A stretch of 64,000 nucleotides of DNA from Chromatiales bacterium (GTDB taxonomy: Bacteria > Pseudomonadota > Gammaproteobacteria > Chromatiales > Chromatiaceae). Numbering within the stretch: position 1 is the stretch's first letter; each line of letters opens with the position of its first letter. A program made the translations under genes and the position numbers. The notes below the pieces were generated by a model that was not told the origin of the DNA, did not search any database, and saw only the letters and a program-made list of their open reading frames with translations. The stretch is from contig JANQLO010000019.1 in the NCBI GenBank assembly GCA_028280505.1, forward strand, positions 62,001-126,000, in the 5' to 3' direction. Shown here piece by piece: positions 42,950 through 53,083 of the stretch.

Positions 42950-44019
42950 TGCCAGTTCCTACGCCGCACCGAGAGAATCAGACTGATGAAAAACGGGATA
43001 CCGATCAGCGCGGTAATAATACCCACCGGGTAGATGACTCCCGGTGTCACCGACTTGCTCACCAAAGAGGTCAACGACATCATCAAGGCACCGGCGAGCA
43101 TCGATAAAGGCAGAAAAAAGCGCTGATCCTCGCCCACCAGCAATCGCGCGATATGCGGGCCGACCAAACCAACGAAACCGATGATGCCAACAAAGGATAC
43201 CGCGGTGGCTGCAAGCAGAGACGCACCAATCAGAATACGGATGCGCAATTTCTGCGCATCGATGCCCAAACTGGCCGCGCGGTCGTCGCCGAGACGCAAG
43301 GCCGTCAGCGCCCAACTGCGATAAAGAAAATACGGTACGACCACGACCAACGCCACAAAACAGATGGCCAGTTTGTCCCAGCTCGCACGCGACAAAGAAC
43401 CCATCATCCAAAAGACGATCTGCATCAGCTGCACATCGGTGGCGGCATACTGTAAAAGCCCGAGCAAGGCGTTAAAGGTAAACAGCAGCGCAATACCGAT
43501 CAGCACCATGGTCTCGCTGGTCGCACCGCGCAGCCGGGTGAACAGATACAACAGACTCGCGGTAAACAACGCAAACACAAAGGCATTGATGGTAATCAGC
43601 GTATTGCCGCCGAACGGCAGCACCTCGACACCGAGCACAATCGCCAGCGCGGCCCCAAAGGCCGCGGCAGAGGAGATGCCCAAGGTGAATGGATCGGCAA
43701 GTGGATTATTCAGGATGGTCTGCATCTCCGCACCGGCGGCACCGAGCATGGCACCGACGAGCACGGCCATGAGCGCAATCGGCAGGCGCAAATCCCAAAC
43801 GATCACCTTGAGCTGAGGGCCGTGTGCGAGCGGGTCCGCCAGCACCGTAAATACCTGTGCCAAGGAATAGTTGCCGGGACCGACACCGACATCGACAAAC
43901 ACGCTCATTAGCAAGGCAACGCCGGCCAGCAGCAACATCAAACCGCGATGTCGCGAACGCCGCCGGTACAGCATGGCGGAACCGGTGGATTCGGTCATGG
44001 CGTCGGCATACGCATTCAC
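42946..44019 (-). CDS. FecCD-family iron-chelate ABC permease
   Basis: A 357-residue permease with about ten transmembrane segments; GTG 44019 overlaps the stop of the DUF2218 gene and has TGGAG just upstream. Family landmarks are LRLPIALMAVLVGAMLGAAGAEMQ, NPLADPFTLGISSAAAFGAAL and GFVGLVGPHIARLLVGED, all typical of FecCD/BtuC permeases. A single gene of this size forms a homodimer. It moves the iron chelate brought in by the TonB receptor across the inner membrane. Confidence 0.93.
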   Translation of the reverse strand: MNAYADAMTESTGSAMLYRRRSRHRGLMLLLAGVALLMSVFVDVGVGPGNYSLAQVFTVLADPLAHGPQLKVIVWDLRLPIALMAVLVGAMLGAAGAEMQTILNNPLADPFTLGISSAAAFGAALAIVLGVEVLPFGGNTLITINAFVFALFTASLLYLFTRLRGATSETMVLIGIALLFTFNALLGLLQYAATDVQLMQIVFWMMGSLSRASWDKLAICFVALVVVVPYFLYRSWALTALRLGDDRAASLGIDAQKLRIRILIGASLLAATAVSFVGIIGFVGLVGPHIARLLVGEDQRFFLPLSMLAGALMMSLTSLVSKSVTPGVIYPVGIITALIGIPFFISLILSVRRRNWQ

Positions 44020-44300
44020 CCGTCACTCCATTGCAGAGCTGCACCTTTCAACTCGCCGTAACGCACGACATGATCGGCAATGATGGTTTTAACGGCCTCC
44101 AACGCCCTTGCGTCTTCGGCGCTGCATTCAAAACACATCGCCTCGCCATCCAGCGACATCTGGCAAAGCCCCATCGGGAAATTGACCTTGGCTTTATGCG
44201 CGTCCCGTTCGACGGTGACTTTACGCGCGAAGTGTTTACAAAGGGAATCGAAGTAAGCGCCTGCCTTGATGGCACGCACGATCAGACTGGCTGAGGGCAT
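44016..44300 (-). CDS. DUF2218 protein
   Basis: A 94-residue soluble protein matching the DUF2218 family, whose members accompany siderophore transport genes. Landmarks are YFDSLCKHFARKVTV, GLCQMSLDGEAMCFECSAEDARALEAVKTIIADHVVRYG. Cysteines at LCKHF, GLCQM and CFECS could bind a metal. The role is not known; genomic context suggests handling of iron or iron chelate in the cytoplasm. It is translationally coupled to the permease gene. Confidence 0.85.
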   Translation of the reverse strand: MPSASLIVRAIKAGAYFDSLCKHFARKVTVERDAHKAKVNFPMGLCQMSLDGEAMCFECSAEDARALEAVKTIIADHVVRYGELKGAALQWSDG

Positions 44301-44305
44301 GCGGT

Positions 44306-45466
44306 CTACCTGTGAACAATGGGTCGGTGAGAAATGGCATAGGTACCGGCAAGATCGACCGGCTTGAATCCGTCGAGCAGGCGAGCGAGCGTCTGTTCGG
44401 GTCGCAGATCGTCAAACAAGTCCGGATGCAGCCACAACGCGATTTTCTGTAAGGCATAGACGTTCATCGGCGAGTTGTAAAAATGATGCCATAGTCCATG
44501 TGCCCGACCATTGAGCACCGCCGGCATACCGGCAAAGCCGTCGCGCTGCAGCACGCTGTCGAGAGTCGCTCGCGCCATGTCCACATCCACGCCGGCACCG
44601 AGTGCGATGCGCGACGGGGCCTGCCCCTGCGCCTGATCAGCGGAGCCGATTGCGGTACCGATATAGACCTCGGGTGCCGAGGCAATCACATGCTCCAAAC
44701 TGAGCTCGCCGACGGCACCGGGCAGCAAATCCTTTGCCACGTTGCAGCCACCCGCGGTCTCCACCAAATCGGCGAACATGCCGCGCGAAATCGTAATGCA
44801 ACAGCCTTGCTGAACATCGACGCGCATCTCCAGTAGCACCGACGGGCAGTGTTCCGGTGGTGCCTCGCGCAGGCGATCGGTCACCTTGGCGACCTCTGCG
44901 GCATAAAACGCCGAGAATGCCGCGGCACGGTCCTCCAAGCCCAGTATCCTGCCGACAACCTCCACGCTCTTCGTGGTGTTCTGCAAAGGCGCCTGGCGGA
45001 AGTCAATGAATACCGTCGGAATACCCGCTGCTTCGAGCCGATCGATAATGTGGCGCGAGCCCGATCCCGGTCCATGACCCTGCACTCCGAAGATCGCGAC
45101 ATCCGGCTGGGCGAGGATCGCCTGTTCGACGCTGACAGTCTGTTCGGATGTCTGACCGAAGGTGGGAATGGTATCGATCTCGGGAAAGGCGTCACGATAG
45201 CGCCCGAACCCACCGGGATCGAAGCGACGGAATTCGTTCATCATACCGGCGACACGCGACGGCGGGTGTTCAACGCCCAGTACCCCGAGCACGGCGAGAA
45301 AACGACCCTCACCCAACAGCACCTTTTGCGCCGGCCCTTGCAAGCGGACCTCGCGGCCGAGGACATCGGTAACGGTCAGCGCATAGCCCCTGCCGGCTGC
45401 GAGCATGAACAAGGCAAGCACAATGGCAGGGAAAATATTTCTATGAAACAAACCTTTATGAACCAT
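44306..45466 (-). CDS. FecB/BtuF-like iron-chelate binding protein
   Basis: A 386-residue exported protein; ATG 45466 gives a signal peptide (residues 1-29, ending GYA). It opens with TVTDVLGREVRLQGPAQKVLLG, the typical start of class III binding proteins. The periplasmic-binding pattern continues with SVEQAILAQPDVAIFG and AAGIPTVFIDFRQAPLQNTTKSV. It is longer than most (about 300), the extra part lying in the C-terminal lobe. It delivers a siderophore or haem to the FecCD-like permease. It is divergent from the AraC regulator gene with a Fur-like site between. Confidence 0.85.
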   Translation of the reverse strand: MVHKGLFHRNIFPAIVLALFMLAAGRGYALTVTDVLGREVRLQGPAQKVLLGEGRFLAVLGVLGVEHPPSRVAGMMNEFRRFDPGGFGRYRDAFPEIDTIPTFGQTSEQTVSVEQAILAQPDVAIFGVQGHGPGSGSRHIIDRLEAAGIPTVFIDFRQAPLQNTTKSVEVVGRILGLEDRAAAFSAFYAAEVAKVTDRLREAPPEHCPSVLLEMRVDVQQGCCITISRGMFADLVETAGGCNVAKDLLPGAVGELSLEHVIASAPEVYIGTAIGSADQAQGQAPSRIALGAGVDVDMARATLDSVLQRDGFAGMPAVLNGRAHGLWHHFYNSPMNVYALQKIALWLHPDLFDDLRPEQTLARLLDGFKPVDLAGTYAISHRPIVHR

Positions 45467-45583
45467 GTACAGGATACCGCCTTGATGCCGGCGACCGCGC
45501 TCAACGGTTCGCCACAAAATGCGCCCCGTTCGATCCACGCTGGGCACAAAGCCGAAATGTTTGAAAAACCAAGCAGTTTAGAT

Positions 45584-45602
45584 GATAATGATTCGCAACA
45601 CT
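45584..45602. promoter_or_regulatory. Probable Fur box between binding-protein and AraC genes
   Basis: The site gataatgattcgcaacact matches 12 of 19 consensus positions and lies between the divergent starts at 45466 and 45707. Confidence 0.62.
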
Positions 45603-45706
45603 ATTTGCCTTTGACCGATCGTCGAACAGTTTTGCGCAATCGCAATTATCCAATATGGGAACGAAATGACCCGGCCGCCGATGGGAGAGCCCAGGCCGGG
45701 CTTTTC

Positions 45707-46633
45707 ATGCAGAACCGGCCTGTCGATCCATTCGTCGCCAGCGACAATACGCGTGTCTCCGAACTGCTCGAAGGCCGATGTACTTTTAGTCAAATCGATT
45801 TCGACTTGCAGATTCACGTCAACGACACCTTGGAAATGGCATCGGCACACGCAAGCTTCGTGATACCACCGAAACTAACCGTGGTGCTGATGCTCGAAGG
45901 CGATCTCGACGCGGCGATCGATGGGCGACCACTGGCCATGACGGCGCAACGCGGACCGACCGGATACCTTTGGATCAATCGTCAGCCCGCACGTTTGGAA
46001 CGTTGGATACGGGCCGGCCAACGCGTGCGTAAAATCACGATCAGCCTGCCGTTGGCGAAGCTGTCGGCACTCTCCGATGTCGCAGACGACGTGTTTTCGG
46101 ATGCATGCGCCGAAACCGATCGGGATATCACCGTCATGCAGTGGCAGGCCAATGCACAGTCGCTGCGTTCCGCGGAAGAGATTCTCAAACTGGACGCGGA
46201 CGAGTCGTCCGCGGATCGTTTGTCAAGCAGCATCGCCGCATTGACCGTGGTGCGTAACGCCTTGTCGCAGCTCGACGACAGACAAACGACCCGGGTTCCT
46301 CAGCCCATGAGTACCCGAGACGTGAATCGCGCGAGACTGGCCAGGGAATTCATCCTGCAGCACATCGACCGCCCCCTGCCGATCAAAGAGGTCGCCCGTA
46401 GCACGGGCATGAGCATCAGCACGCTGCAGCGTGTGTTCAAAGGGTGCTTCGGCGCCACCGTGATGGAGTTCGTGCGTACCAGAAGACTGGAGCTGGCCCG
46501 TCTCGCCCTGCTGGAAGACGGCGTGACGGTCGGCGAAGCGGCCTTCAGCGCCGGTTACTCCAGCCCGGCCAATTTCTCCACCGCGTTCCAGCGCGAGTTC
46601 GGCTACCCGCCTTCCTCCTGCACCCGCAACTGA
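45707..46633 (+). CDS. PchR-like AraC-family regulator
   Basis: A 308-residue regulator. The frame is open far upstream, but the Fur-like site at 45584 and absence of a good start before it favour ATG 45707. The C-terminal 100 residues have two helix-turn-helix motifs typical of AraC: PLPIKEVARSTGMSISTLQRVFKGCFG and VTVGEAAFSAGYSSPANFSTAFQREFG. The N-terminal part resembles PchR-type sensors that bind ferric siderophores and activate the receptor genes. It probably controls the adjacent receptor and transporter. Confidence 0.85.
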   Translation: MQNRPVDPFVASDNTRVSELLEGRCTFSQIDFDLQIHVNDTLEMASAHASFVIPPKLTVVLMLEGDLDAAIDGRPLAMTAQRGPTGYLWINRQPARLERWIRAGQRVRKITISLPLAKLSALSDVADDVFSDACAETDRDITVMQWQANAQSLRSAEEILKLDADESSADRLSSSIAALTVVRNALSQLDDRQTTRVPQPMSTRDVNRARLAREFILQHIDRPLPIKEVARSTGMSISTLQRVFKGCFGATVMEFVRTRRLELARLALLEDGVTVGEAAFSAGYSSPANFSTAFQREFGYPPSSCTRN

Positions 46634-46653
46634 GCGCCAAGGCACACAGCCAG

Positions 46654-47091
46654 CTAAAGCGACCCGCGTCCTTTCTCACAGTGCATCTCACGCAATACGG
46701 CGGGCACCGGCAAACCGACGAGGCCGATCACTGCCGCGAATCCACTTGAAAGCATTGAGACGATCGGGCAGGCTATCTTCAACAGGCCTCGAAACGCGAA
46801 CCGGGTCAACGAATGCCTGCCCATATAAACATCGAACAGGGCGCTAAATATCAGACCGGCAGAAATCCCAAGCCATAAACGACCCGACAAGGCACCCAAC
46901 ATGACGCCATAGGTCAGCGGCACAAGCCGAATGAGCGTCCGCGACATCGCCTCCGAAGATTCATCGCTTAGCTCATGTGTATAGCGCACCCGCCGTCCTC
47001 GACGGATGTTCTGACGCGGTCCGGCATACTCGTCCGTCCCGGTATCATCACGCGCATTATCCGATCGCTGATCGCTCTCTTCCCTGGGCAT
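46654..47091 (-). CDS. Small integral membrane protein
   Basis: A 145-residue protein from ATG 47091 with a G-rich site upstream; an internal Met at 46947 is also possible. The first 48 residues are polar and charged. Residues 50-130 have two or three transmembrane segments (LVPLTYGVMLGALSG, LGISAGLIFSALFDVYM, LLKIACPIVSMLSSGFAAVIGLVG). No family is recognised. It lies downstream of the small exported protein at 47144 on the same strand. Confidence 0.5.
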   Translation of the reverse strand: MPREESDQRSDNARDDTGTDEYAGPRQNIRRGRRVRYTHELSDESSEAMSRTLIRLVPLTYGVMLGALSGRLWLGISAGLIFSALFDVYMGRHSLTRFAFRGLLKIACPIVSMLSSGFAAVIGLVGLPVPAVLREMHCEKGRGSL

Positions 47092-47143
47092 TTGCGCCCC
47101 CCATCTAAATGGACTACGTCGATTGGCAATGCTTCACACGGCA

Positions 47144-47383
47144 TCAGCCGTCGAAGTGCCTTATAGACTTTTGAGAATCGCGCGTACTGGTTCGGTCGAT
47201 GCGATTGAGGTAGTAGGAACGCCAATCCAGCTGTGAATCGACATACCCATCGGTGACTTGGCCTGCCTGTTCGGGGTTCGCGTAGGTGCTGCCAGCCTCG
47301 GAGGCCTTTCCGGTATGGTCCGCGGCACCCAGGGTATTTGAGAGCAACAGCATCATCGCTGCCATAAAGATCGTCCTAAACAT
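47144..47383 (-). CDS. Small exported protein
   Basis: A 79-residue protein; ATG 47383 has GGAG eight bases upstream. The N-terminus is a signal peptide (MFRTIFMAAMMLLLSNTLGA). The mature 58 residues are polar, with WRSYYLNRIDRTSTRDSQKS. No family is recognised. A Fur-like site 65 bases upstream suggests iron control. Together with the membrane protein at 46654 it may form a small operon. Confidence 0.6.
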   Translation of the reverse strand: MFRTIFMAAMMLLLSNTLGAADHTGKASEAGSTYANPEQAGQVTDGYVDSQLDWRSYYLNRIDRTSTRDSQKSIRHFDG

Positions 47384-47446
47384 ACTACTTCTCCGTTTTG
47401 GGCCGAATAGCGAGCAAGCGGTGAACATGAGGAGCATCATTTTTTT

Positions 47447-47465
47447 ATTAATGCTACTCATTCTC
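47447..47465. promoter_or_regulatory. Probable Fur box of the small exported protein gene
   Basis: On the minus strand the site reads gagaatgagtagcattaat, matching 13 of 19 Fur consensus positions, about 64 bases upstream of 47383. Confidence 0.65.
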
Positions 47466-47940
47466 AATTAAGTTATAGCTTATATTCGAAACATTTCCAA
47501 GCGTTTCGAGCAAATCAGCCCGATATCGGTCGAGAAGATCGGGATTTTGTCGATCAGTACACAAAATGCACACAGGTCGGCGAACTTCCACACCGGGTCA
47601 TACGGAACCACGGCATCCCAACCCCGAAAAAAGGCTTACGCATGCGGAATCTTAAACGGCGGGCCCCACCGCGAGCCGGTGTCCCCCTCGGGAAACAGCA
47701 AGATCAGGCTGGAAACGTCTCAGGCTCCCACCCTGCATAACGATCTCCCGCAGGATTGCCCGGGATGCCACATGAATCACACCAACCCGCATCGGGTGCG
47801 GCGTCGGGGAATCAATGCCTTGATCGCCGTCCGTTCATCCCCTGATCGCATCTTGGCAACCGGACCGCTTGACATCCCGGCAGCGGCCGTCCCCAGCAGA
47901 GTCAAGGATAGGAAACCGTCGCGCTTTACAAGAACTTCAT
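47466..47940. other. Intergenic DNA with stem-loops and short repeats
   Basis: This 475-base stretch has no recognised gene. At 47630-47780 it holds a GC-rich cluster of features. These are the hairpin CACCG-CGAGC-CGGTG, the direct repeat TCAGGCT twice with a nine-base spacer, the stem CCTGC/GCAGG, and further on ACCCG-CAT-CGGGT. The density suggests a structured RNA, but no family could be named. Confidence 0.4.
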
Positions 47941-48752
<812 letters not shown>

Positions 48753-48756
<4 letters not shown>

Positions 48757-49157
48757 GGCGCAGCGGGTAAAGTCAAAAGCCGCAAACGCTCCGCCCCTGC
48801 TTCGCGCAACCCCTCCATCAGCAATACCACCCGGTTACCGGCAGTCTGCGCATCGGCCTTGAGCTGAATCCGGAGTGCGGGGTCGGTAGCAAGCCGCGTC
48901 TTGAGCTGCTCCAGCAATGCCGCCTCCGGCATCACCTCACCGTCCAACGCCAATTGCCCGTCCGGACCGAGCAGGATACTCATCGAAACAGGCTCGCGCG
49001 CCGTCTCGCTGATCGAGTCAGGTGCCGTTACGTCGAACGGCTCGGTGACGCTCAGGCTACCGGCCACCATGAAAAAGATCAGCAACAGAAACACCACGTT
49101 TATCAGCGGCAGGATACGCGCTTCGCTGTCGTCTTTGCGGGGCTCTTCGAATCGCAT
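48753..49157 (-). CDS. exbD: ExbD-family protein (second of two)
   Basis: A 134-residue biopolymer transport protein with an N-terminal cytoplasmic stub, one transmembrane helix and a periplasmic domain. The conserved membrane segment is [23 protein letters not shown]; the usual Asp of ExbD is replaced by Asn in this helix (LINVVF). The next gene at 49164 has the normal LIDVVF. The Asn suggests that this copy cannot carry protons in the normal way and may be a structural partner. Confidence 0.9.
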
Positions 49158-49163
49158 CGTCCT

Positions 49164-49622
49164 CTACCGCTTTACATCGCCGGAAACAGACCAACTGCGG
49201 TCACGAACCATGGCCAATCGAGTGATACCGGCAAGCTTGAGCTCATCCAGGACTGCCACCACGGCCTGCAGCGATGTGTCCCCCAGCGGCTGCACACGTA
49301 CGGTGGCGTTCGGATCGGCATCGAGACGCTGCTGCAGGCGTGGCAACAGGACATCCATACTGAGCGGTTCACCGTTCAGTCGCGTCTGTTCCGCGCTCAC
49401 GCTGAGCAATAAGGGACGTTGATCGGTGGCCTGACGACTGCTGGGGGGAGGCAACACGGTATCCAGCGTAATCGAACGCCAATCGAGAAAGCTCGATGCC
49501 AGCATGAAGAACACCAGCAGAATGAACACCACATCGATCAGCGGCGTCAGGCTGATAACCGCGCGTCGATGCGGCTGGTGCAGTACCAGCTTAGACGGTG
49601 TGTAGGGTTCGGGCGTCTGCAT
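49164..49622 (-). CDS. exbD: ExbD-family protein (first of two)
   Basis: A 152-residue protein from ATG 49622, overlapping the exbB stop by 32 bases. It has the proper proton-carrying Asp in AVISLTPLIDVVFILLVFFM. The periplasmic domain ends in VVAVLDELKLAGITRLAMV. With ExbB it forms the proton-driven motor for TonB. The gene order exbB, exbD, exbD, tonB on the minus strand is an arrangement seen in several gammaproteobacteria. Confidence 0.94.
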   Translation of the reverse strand: MQTPEPYTPSKLVLHQPHRRAVISLTPLIDVVFILLVFFMLASSFLDWRSITLDTVLPPPSSRQATDQRPLLLSVSAEQTRLNGEPLSMDVLLPRLQQRLDADPNATVRVQPLGDTSLQAVVAVLDELKLAGITRLAMVRDRSWSVSGDVKR

Positions 49623-50466
49623 CGTGCGATACGTTCGGCAGGGGCGACGGCTGCGACACATCCGGTACCGCAAGTTGATCATTCACCGGCACGGCTATCG
49701 AAAGATCTTCGGTAAACACCTGGGTGACCAGATTATCCATGTCGTGTGCCAGATGATCGACGCGCCGTTCCAACCAGTTCAGCAATGCCACCACGGGTAT
49801 GGCGACACACAGGCCGACAGCCGTGGTCAACAAGGCCTCCCAGATACCGCCGGACAAGATCGCCGGATTAACTTGGTTGCCGGCTGCCTCCAATTGTTGA
49901 AAGGCCTTGATCATGCCCAGCACGGTACCCAACAAACCGAGCAGCGGCGCCAACGAACCGATCACCTCGAGGGGTCGCAAGCCACGCCGCAATTGAAACA
50001 GAACATCGTTACCGTATCGCAGCACCTCTTCGCGAACCTTACCCTCCGGCAAGCCGCTTTGCCGGCCCTGGATCGCGCGCAGCAGCACCTGTGCAGTCGG
50101 GTTGCGGCGACCGTCGACAAAAGCCAATGCCTGTTCCGGCTGGCCGGCACGCCAATAGCGTAATGCGCTGACTGCCGGTCGGCGCTGCCCGATTCTCAGC
50201 CAACCGAACTGCAATAACTTAACCACGACGATCGTCAACGCCACGAACGACATCAATAGCAAAACAGCCACTACCGGGCCACCGATTTCCAACATCGATT
50301 GAACGCGTTCCAACACGCCCGGCAATGGTGCCATCTCGGTCGTCACGGCCGACATGACCTCCGGTCCGGTCGTCGCGACGGTACTTTCGACCGCTATCGG
50401 CTGAACGGTTGGCGGGCCGTTCACAGCGGCGGTCTGCACAACCGTATCGTTCAATGCATCTGTCAC
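49591..50466 (-). CDS. exbB: ExbB/TolQ-family proton channel
   Basis: A 291-residue MotA/TolQ/ExbB protein. After a 55-residue Thr/Val-rich N-terminal region lies the first transmembrane helix (GGPVVAVLLLMSFVALTIVVV), then the cytoplasmic domain and the conserved block PLLGLLGTVLGMIKAFQQLE. It ends with ILSGGIWEALLTTAVGLCVAIPVVALLNWL and the C-terminal tail. It forms the inner-membrane pentamer that feeds proton energy to TonB. The N-terminal extension is longer than in E. coli ExbB and may be in the periplasm. Confidence 0.94.
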   Translation of the reverse strand: MTDALNDTVVQTAAVNGPPTVQPIAVESTVATTGPEVMSAVTTEMAPLPGVLERVQSMLEIGGPVVAVLLLMSFVALTIVVVKLLQFGWLRIGQRRPAVSALRYWRAGQPEQALAFVDGRRNPTAQVLLRAIQGRQSGLPEGKVREEVLRYGNDVLFQLRRGLRPLEVIGSLAPLLGLLGTVLGMIKAFQQLEAAGNQVNPAILSGGIWEALLTTAVGLCVAIPVVALLNWLERRVDHLAHDMDNLVTQVFTEDLSIAVPVNDQLAVPDVSQPSPLPNVSHDADARTLHTV

Positions 50467-50510
50467 GTTAATGTCCTCGATAAACTACAAATCGTCGACG
50501 CCGACTTTCA

Positions 50511-50786
50511 TCAACGCCGAACGGCATGAACCCGCGTCAGCAACCAGCCGACGACGAAAATGAATCCCAGCGCGATCAATGTATCGACCGTACTGCCGCG
50601 CATTACGCCGTAATAAACCGGCAGTGGAATCCAGGTAAAAAACAACCACCTCGGAAACCCCATAAAACGACTGTCCACGGTAGCCGGCTTGCCGGCTAGT
50701 AGCCTTCTTGGATCGTATCGGATCACGATGGCCAGCCCCGCTGCGGCATACAGATAGGTCAGAACATTCTCGGTGACTTCGTTCAT
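50511..50786 (-). CDS. Small membrane protein of the PepSY-TonB operon
   Basis: A 91-residue protein; ATG 50786 overlaps the stop of the PepSY gene by four bases. It has about three hydrophobic segments (ENVLTYLYAAAGLAIVIRYD, WLFFTWIPLPVYYGVM, LIALGFIFVVGWLL). No family was recognised. Its place between PepSY and exbB suggests an accessory role in iron uptake. Confidence 0.7.
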   Translation of the reverse strand: MNEVTENVLTYLYAAAGLAIVIRYDPRRLLAGKPATVDSRFMGFPRWLFFTWIPLPVYYGVMRGSTVDTLIALGFIFVVGWLLTRVHAVRR

Positions 50787-52423
50787 TCCGGCTCCGGCCT
50801 GTGTTTGCTTATGACCAATTCCACCTGCCAACCCGAGTGGCCGCCGACAAACCAGCGCATCAAAGCCGTGACTCCTGCAATCACCAATAACACATCCATC
50901 GCCGGCACAGCGGTCCACCCGCCGCCGAGCGCATCGATCCAGGACGGGCCACCGCCGAGCAAGCGCATCGGTACGATCGCCAGCAACGCGACGGCGATGC
51001 CAAGCAACAAACGACTACGCAGCATATCGAGATCGGCGACACGCCATGCCAGCAAAGAAACACCGGCAACGGCTGCCAAGAACGTACCTTTGACCGCAGT
51101 ACTCGGATCAAACGGCAGCCAGGTCGCCGCAAAAAAGCCCAGCGCACAAACGACCAACGCCAGCGGCAGCCCGTATCCCATCCAGACCGTCGCCTTTTCC
51201 ATCGGCAGCCAACCCAGCGCACGCCGCCGGTGCGTCCACAGCAGCAATCCGGTCACGACAACATAGGCCGACGCACATCCCAGGCCGAACCAAACCGCTT
51301 TCGACGCTACGCCGCCAAAGTTACCGAAATGCAATGGGCCGATCAGTCCGAGCACATCGTTACCGAGCGACGGTTGTTGCCCGATATTGGGCTTATCGCG
51401 AACAAAGGTACCGGTCGCACCGTCGTATACCAAGGTTGTTCCGCTCAGGGTCCCGTAAGACGGGCTCATGTTGACCATGACGACGGCATCCGCGCGGCCC
51501 CAGCGCATCACATTGAGCGAAACCGGGCGGCTGGTGCTGTCCGTCGCACGAGTGCGCGCATCGGCCAGAATCATGTCGAGGTCGGCCAATTCCGCCGGGC
51601 TTGCGTCATGCGCCTCGGGCAAGGCGACCACCGTCTCGATCAACTTTTCCTGGTCGCCGCCGGAGGCCACCATTGCCATCATCGGCAAACCGAAACTGCC
51701 TGCGAAACTGAAAAAACAGCCGGTAAAAGCCAAAAGGAAGGCAAACACCAAGTTCCAACTACCGGCGACGACATGCCGGTCCCGTGCCGTCAGCAGCGCG
51801 TTGCGGGCACTGATACGCTGCACGAACAGATTTTTGATCAGCTTGCGATGAACAATCAGCCCGGTCACCGCGGCAACCATCATCGCCAAACCCAGGATCC
51901 CCGTCAGCAACAGGCCCCATGGATCGGGTAGATACAGGCGCACATGCAGATCGATCAGGAAACGGGCCAGGGCCGCATCGTTATCACCGGCGCGGATGTC
52001 GGACGCTTCGCCTTCGCGTCGATCGAGTATCTGCCAAGTGGAGGGGTCGTACTCGATTTCGACACCCTCTTCGACAATGCCCCCTCCCTCGGTATGCACA
52101 TGGCCATGAAAGAACGCCGACAGGCGTTCTCCCGTACCGGCACGAATACCGACTTCGTCATAGAACTGCGGGTCGACCGTTTCGGCCACGCTACGCAGCG
52201 CCCGGTCCAAGCCCGGCTGCAAGACATCCTCGGGATGAACCGGTAATGGGCTCGACCAATGTCCGATCTCTTCGGCAAACACCGCGATGGTGCCGGTCAG
52301 GATCACGGCATAAAGCAGCAGGCCGAGGCCGACACCCGACCAACCGTGGATCCTGAACAAACGCTGCACCCGGGTGCTACGCTGGGTCTCCGCGCGACCG
52401 TCTTGCGTATCTACCGATATCAC
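50783..52423 (-). CDS. PepSY-associated membrane protein (first copy)
   Basis: A 546-residue protein from GTG 52423 with an AGAGG site. It has about eight transmembrane segments and PepSY_TM landmarks: LFRIHGWSGVGLGLLLYAVILTG near the start, a large periplasmic loop, IHRKLIKNLFVQR, and LSGTTLVYDGATGTFVRD before LGLIGPLHFGNFGG. PepSY_TM proteins are common in iron-uptake operons and are thought to act as ferric-siderophore reductases in the inner membrane. A paralogue lies at 57613. Confidence 0.9.
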   Translation of the reverse strand: MISVDTQDGRAETQRSTRVQRLFRIHGWSGVGLGLLLYAVILTGTIAVFAEEIGHWSSPLPVHPEDVLQPGLDRALRSVAETVDPQFYDEVGIRAGTGERLSAFFHGHVHTEGGGIVEEGVEIEYDPSTWQILDRREGEASDIRAGDNDAALARFLIDLHVRLYLPDPWGLLLTGILGLAMMVAAVTGLIVHRKLIKNLFVQRISARNALLTARDRHVVAGSWNLVFAFLLAFTGCFFSFAGSFGLPMMAMVASGGDQEKLIETVVALPEAHDASPAELADLDMILADARTRATDSTSRPVSLNVMRWGRADAVVMVNMSPSYGTLSGTTLVYDGATGTFVRDKPNIGQQPSLGNDVLGLIGPLHFGNFGGVASKAVWFGLGCASAYVVVTGLLLWTHRRRALGWLPMEKATVWMGYGLPLALVVCALGFFAATWLPFDPSTAVKGTFLAAVAGVSLLAWRVADLDMLRSRLLLGIAVALLAIVPMRLLGGGPSWIDALGGGWTAVPAMDVLLVIAGVTALMRWFVGGHSGWQVELVISKHRPEPE

Positions 52424-52437
52424 ACCGACCTCTACTG

Positions 52438-52902
52438 CTAAATGATATGTAAGGTGACCACGACAACCTGCAAGGCCGCGATGCCGCCCACGACCCAGAA
52501 ACCTCTGGCCACGCGAGCCGTCAGACAGGCGTAGAAGAACAATGCCGCCCAGAACACCGGAAACAACACCAGCGGCATGACGATGTTATCGACCCCCGCC
52601 ACACCTTTCGGCATCCAGACCGCGCCACCTGACATAACCAACACAGCAGTGATGAACACCAATGGACCGGCCAGCCAAAAACGTGCCGAACGCAGGAAGT
52701 CCCAAGGATGGAGCACGCGCCTTTCAACCCCCTGCACTTTCATCACCATCGAAGCTCCCCGCGGGTTGCAATCAACCTGACTGGCAGCCAACCCTTCGGC
52801 TCGTCGCGCGAAGGCGTCCTCGCCAATCGGCAACACAACAGCGGGCGGCATGATCACGGTATCCAGGACCGGTCCGCGAAGCCCATGGTTGAGAAACAGC
52901 AT
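52438..52902 (-). CDS. Membrane protein, paralogue of the C-terminal domain at 56967
   Basis: A 154-residue protein with three transmembrane segments in its C-terminal half: FWLAGPLVFITAVLVMSGGAV, MPLVLFPVFWAALFFYACL and GGIAALQVVVVTL. The same block is found in the protein at 56967-57620. The N-terminal 50 residues are unlike that copy and contain MPPAVVLPIGED. It starts the PepSY-exbB-exbD-exbD-tonB operon. The family is unknown. Confidence 0.72.
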   Translation of the reverse strand: MLFLNHGLRGPVLDTVIMPPAVVLPIGEDAFARRAEGLAASQVDCNPRGASMVMKVQGVERRVLHPWDFLRSARFWLAGPLVFITAVLVMSGGAVWMPKGVAGVDNIVMPLVLFPVFWAALFFYACLTARVARGFWVVGGIAALQVVVVTLHII

Positions 52903-53001
52903 CGTTTGTTCCCATTTTCATTGTTTATCTGATGTATGCCCCGCGAAAAAAGGAAAAGGGAACCGACAATCGAAAATAATTGCCGGCGGCCGACTGCGAG
53001 C

Positions 53002-53025
53002 CAAAGGGGTCAGTTTCGATTGATC
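53002..53025. repeat. Left inverted repeat of the RAYT element
   Basis: The 24-base left end (CAAAGGGGTCAG, then TTTCGATTGATC) matches the right end at 53791-53814 in inverted orientation with a single mismatch. It brackets the transposase gene. Confidence 0.85.
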
Positions 53026-53083
53026 CGGCAGGACATCAATGCAAAACTGACCTTCAGTATCAGGCACCAGACAAGGACGTCCA

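Noticed and set aside
44849-45706. Long upstream extension of the AraC regulator frame
   Set aside because: It runs opposite the FecB-like gene and across the Fur-like site. The regulator is complete from 45707.
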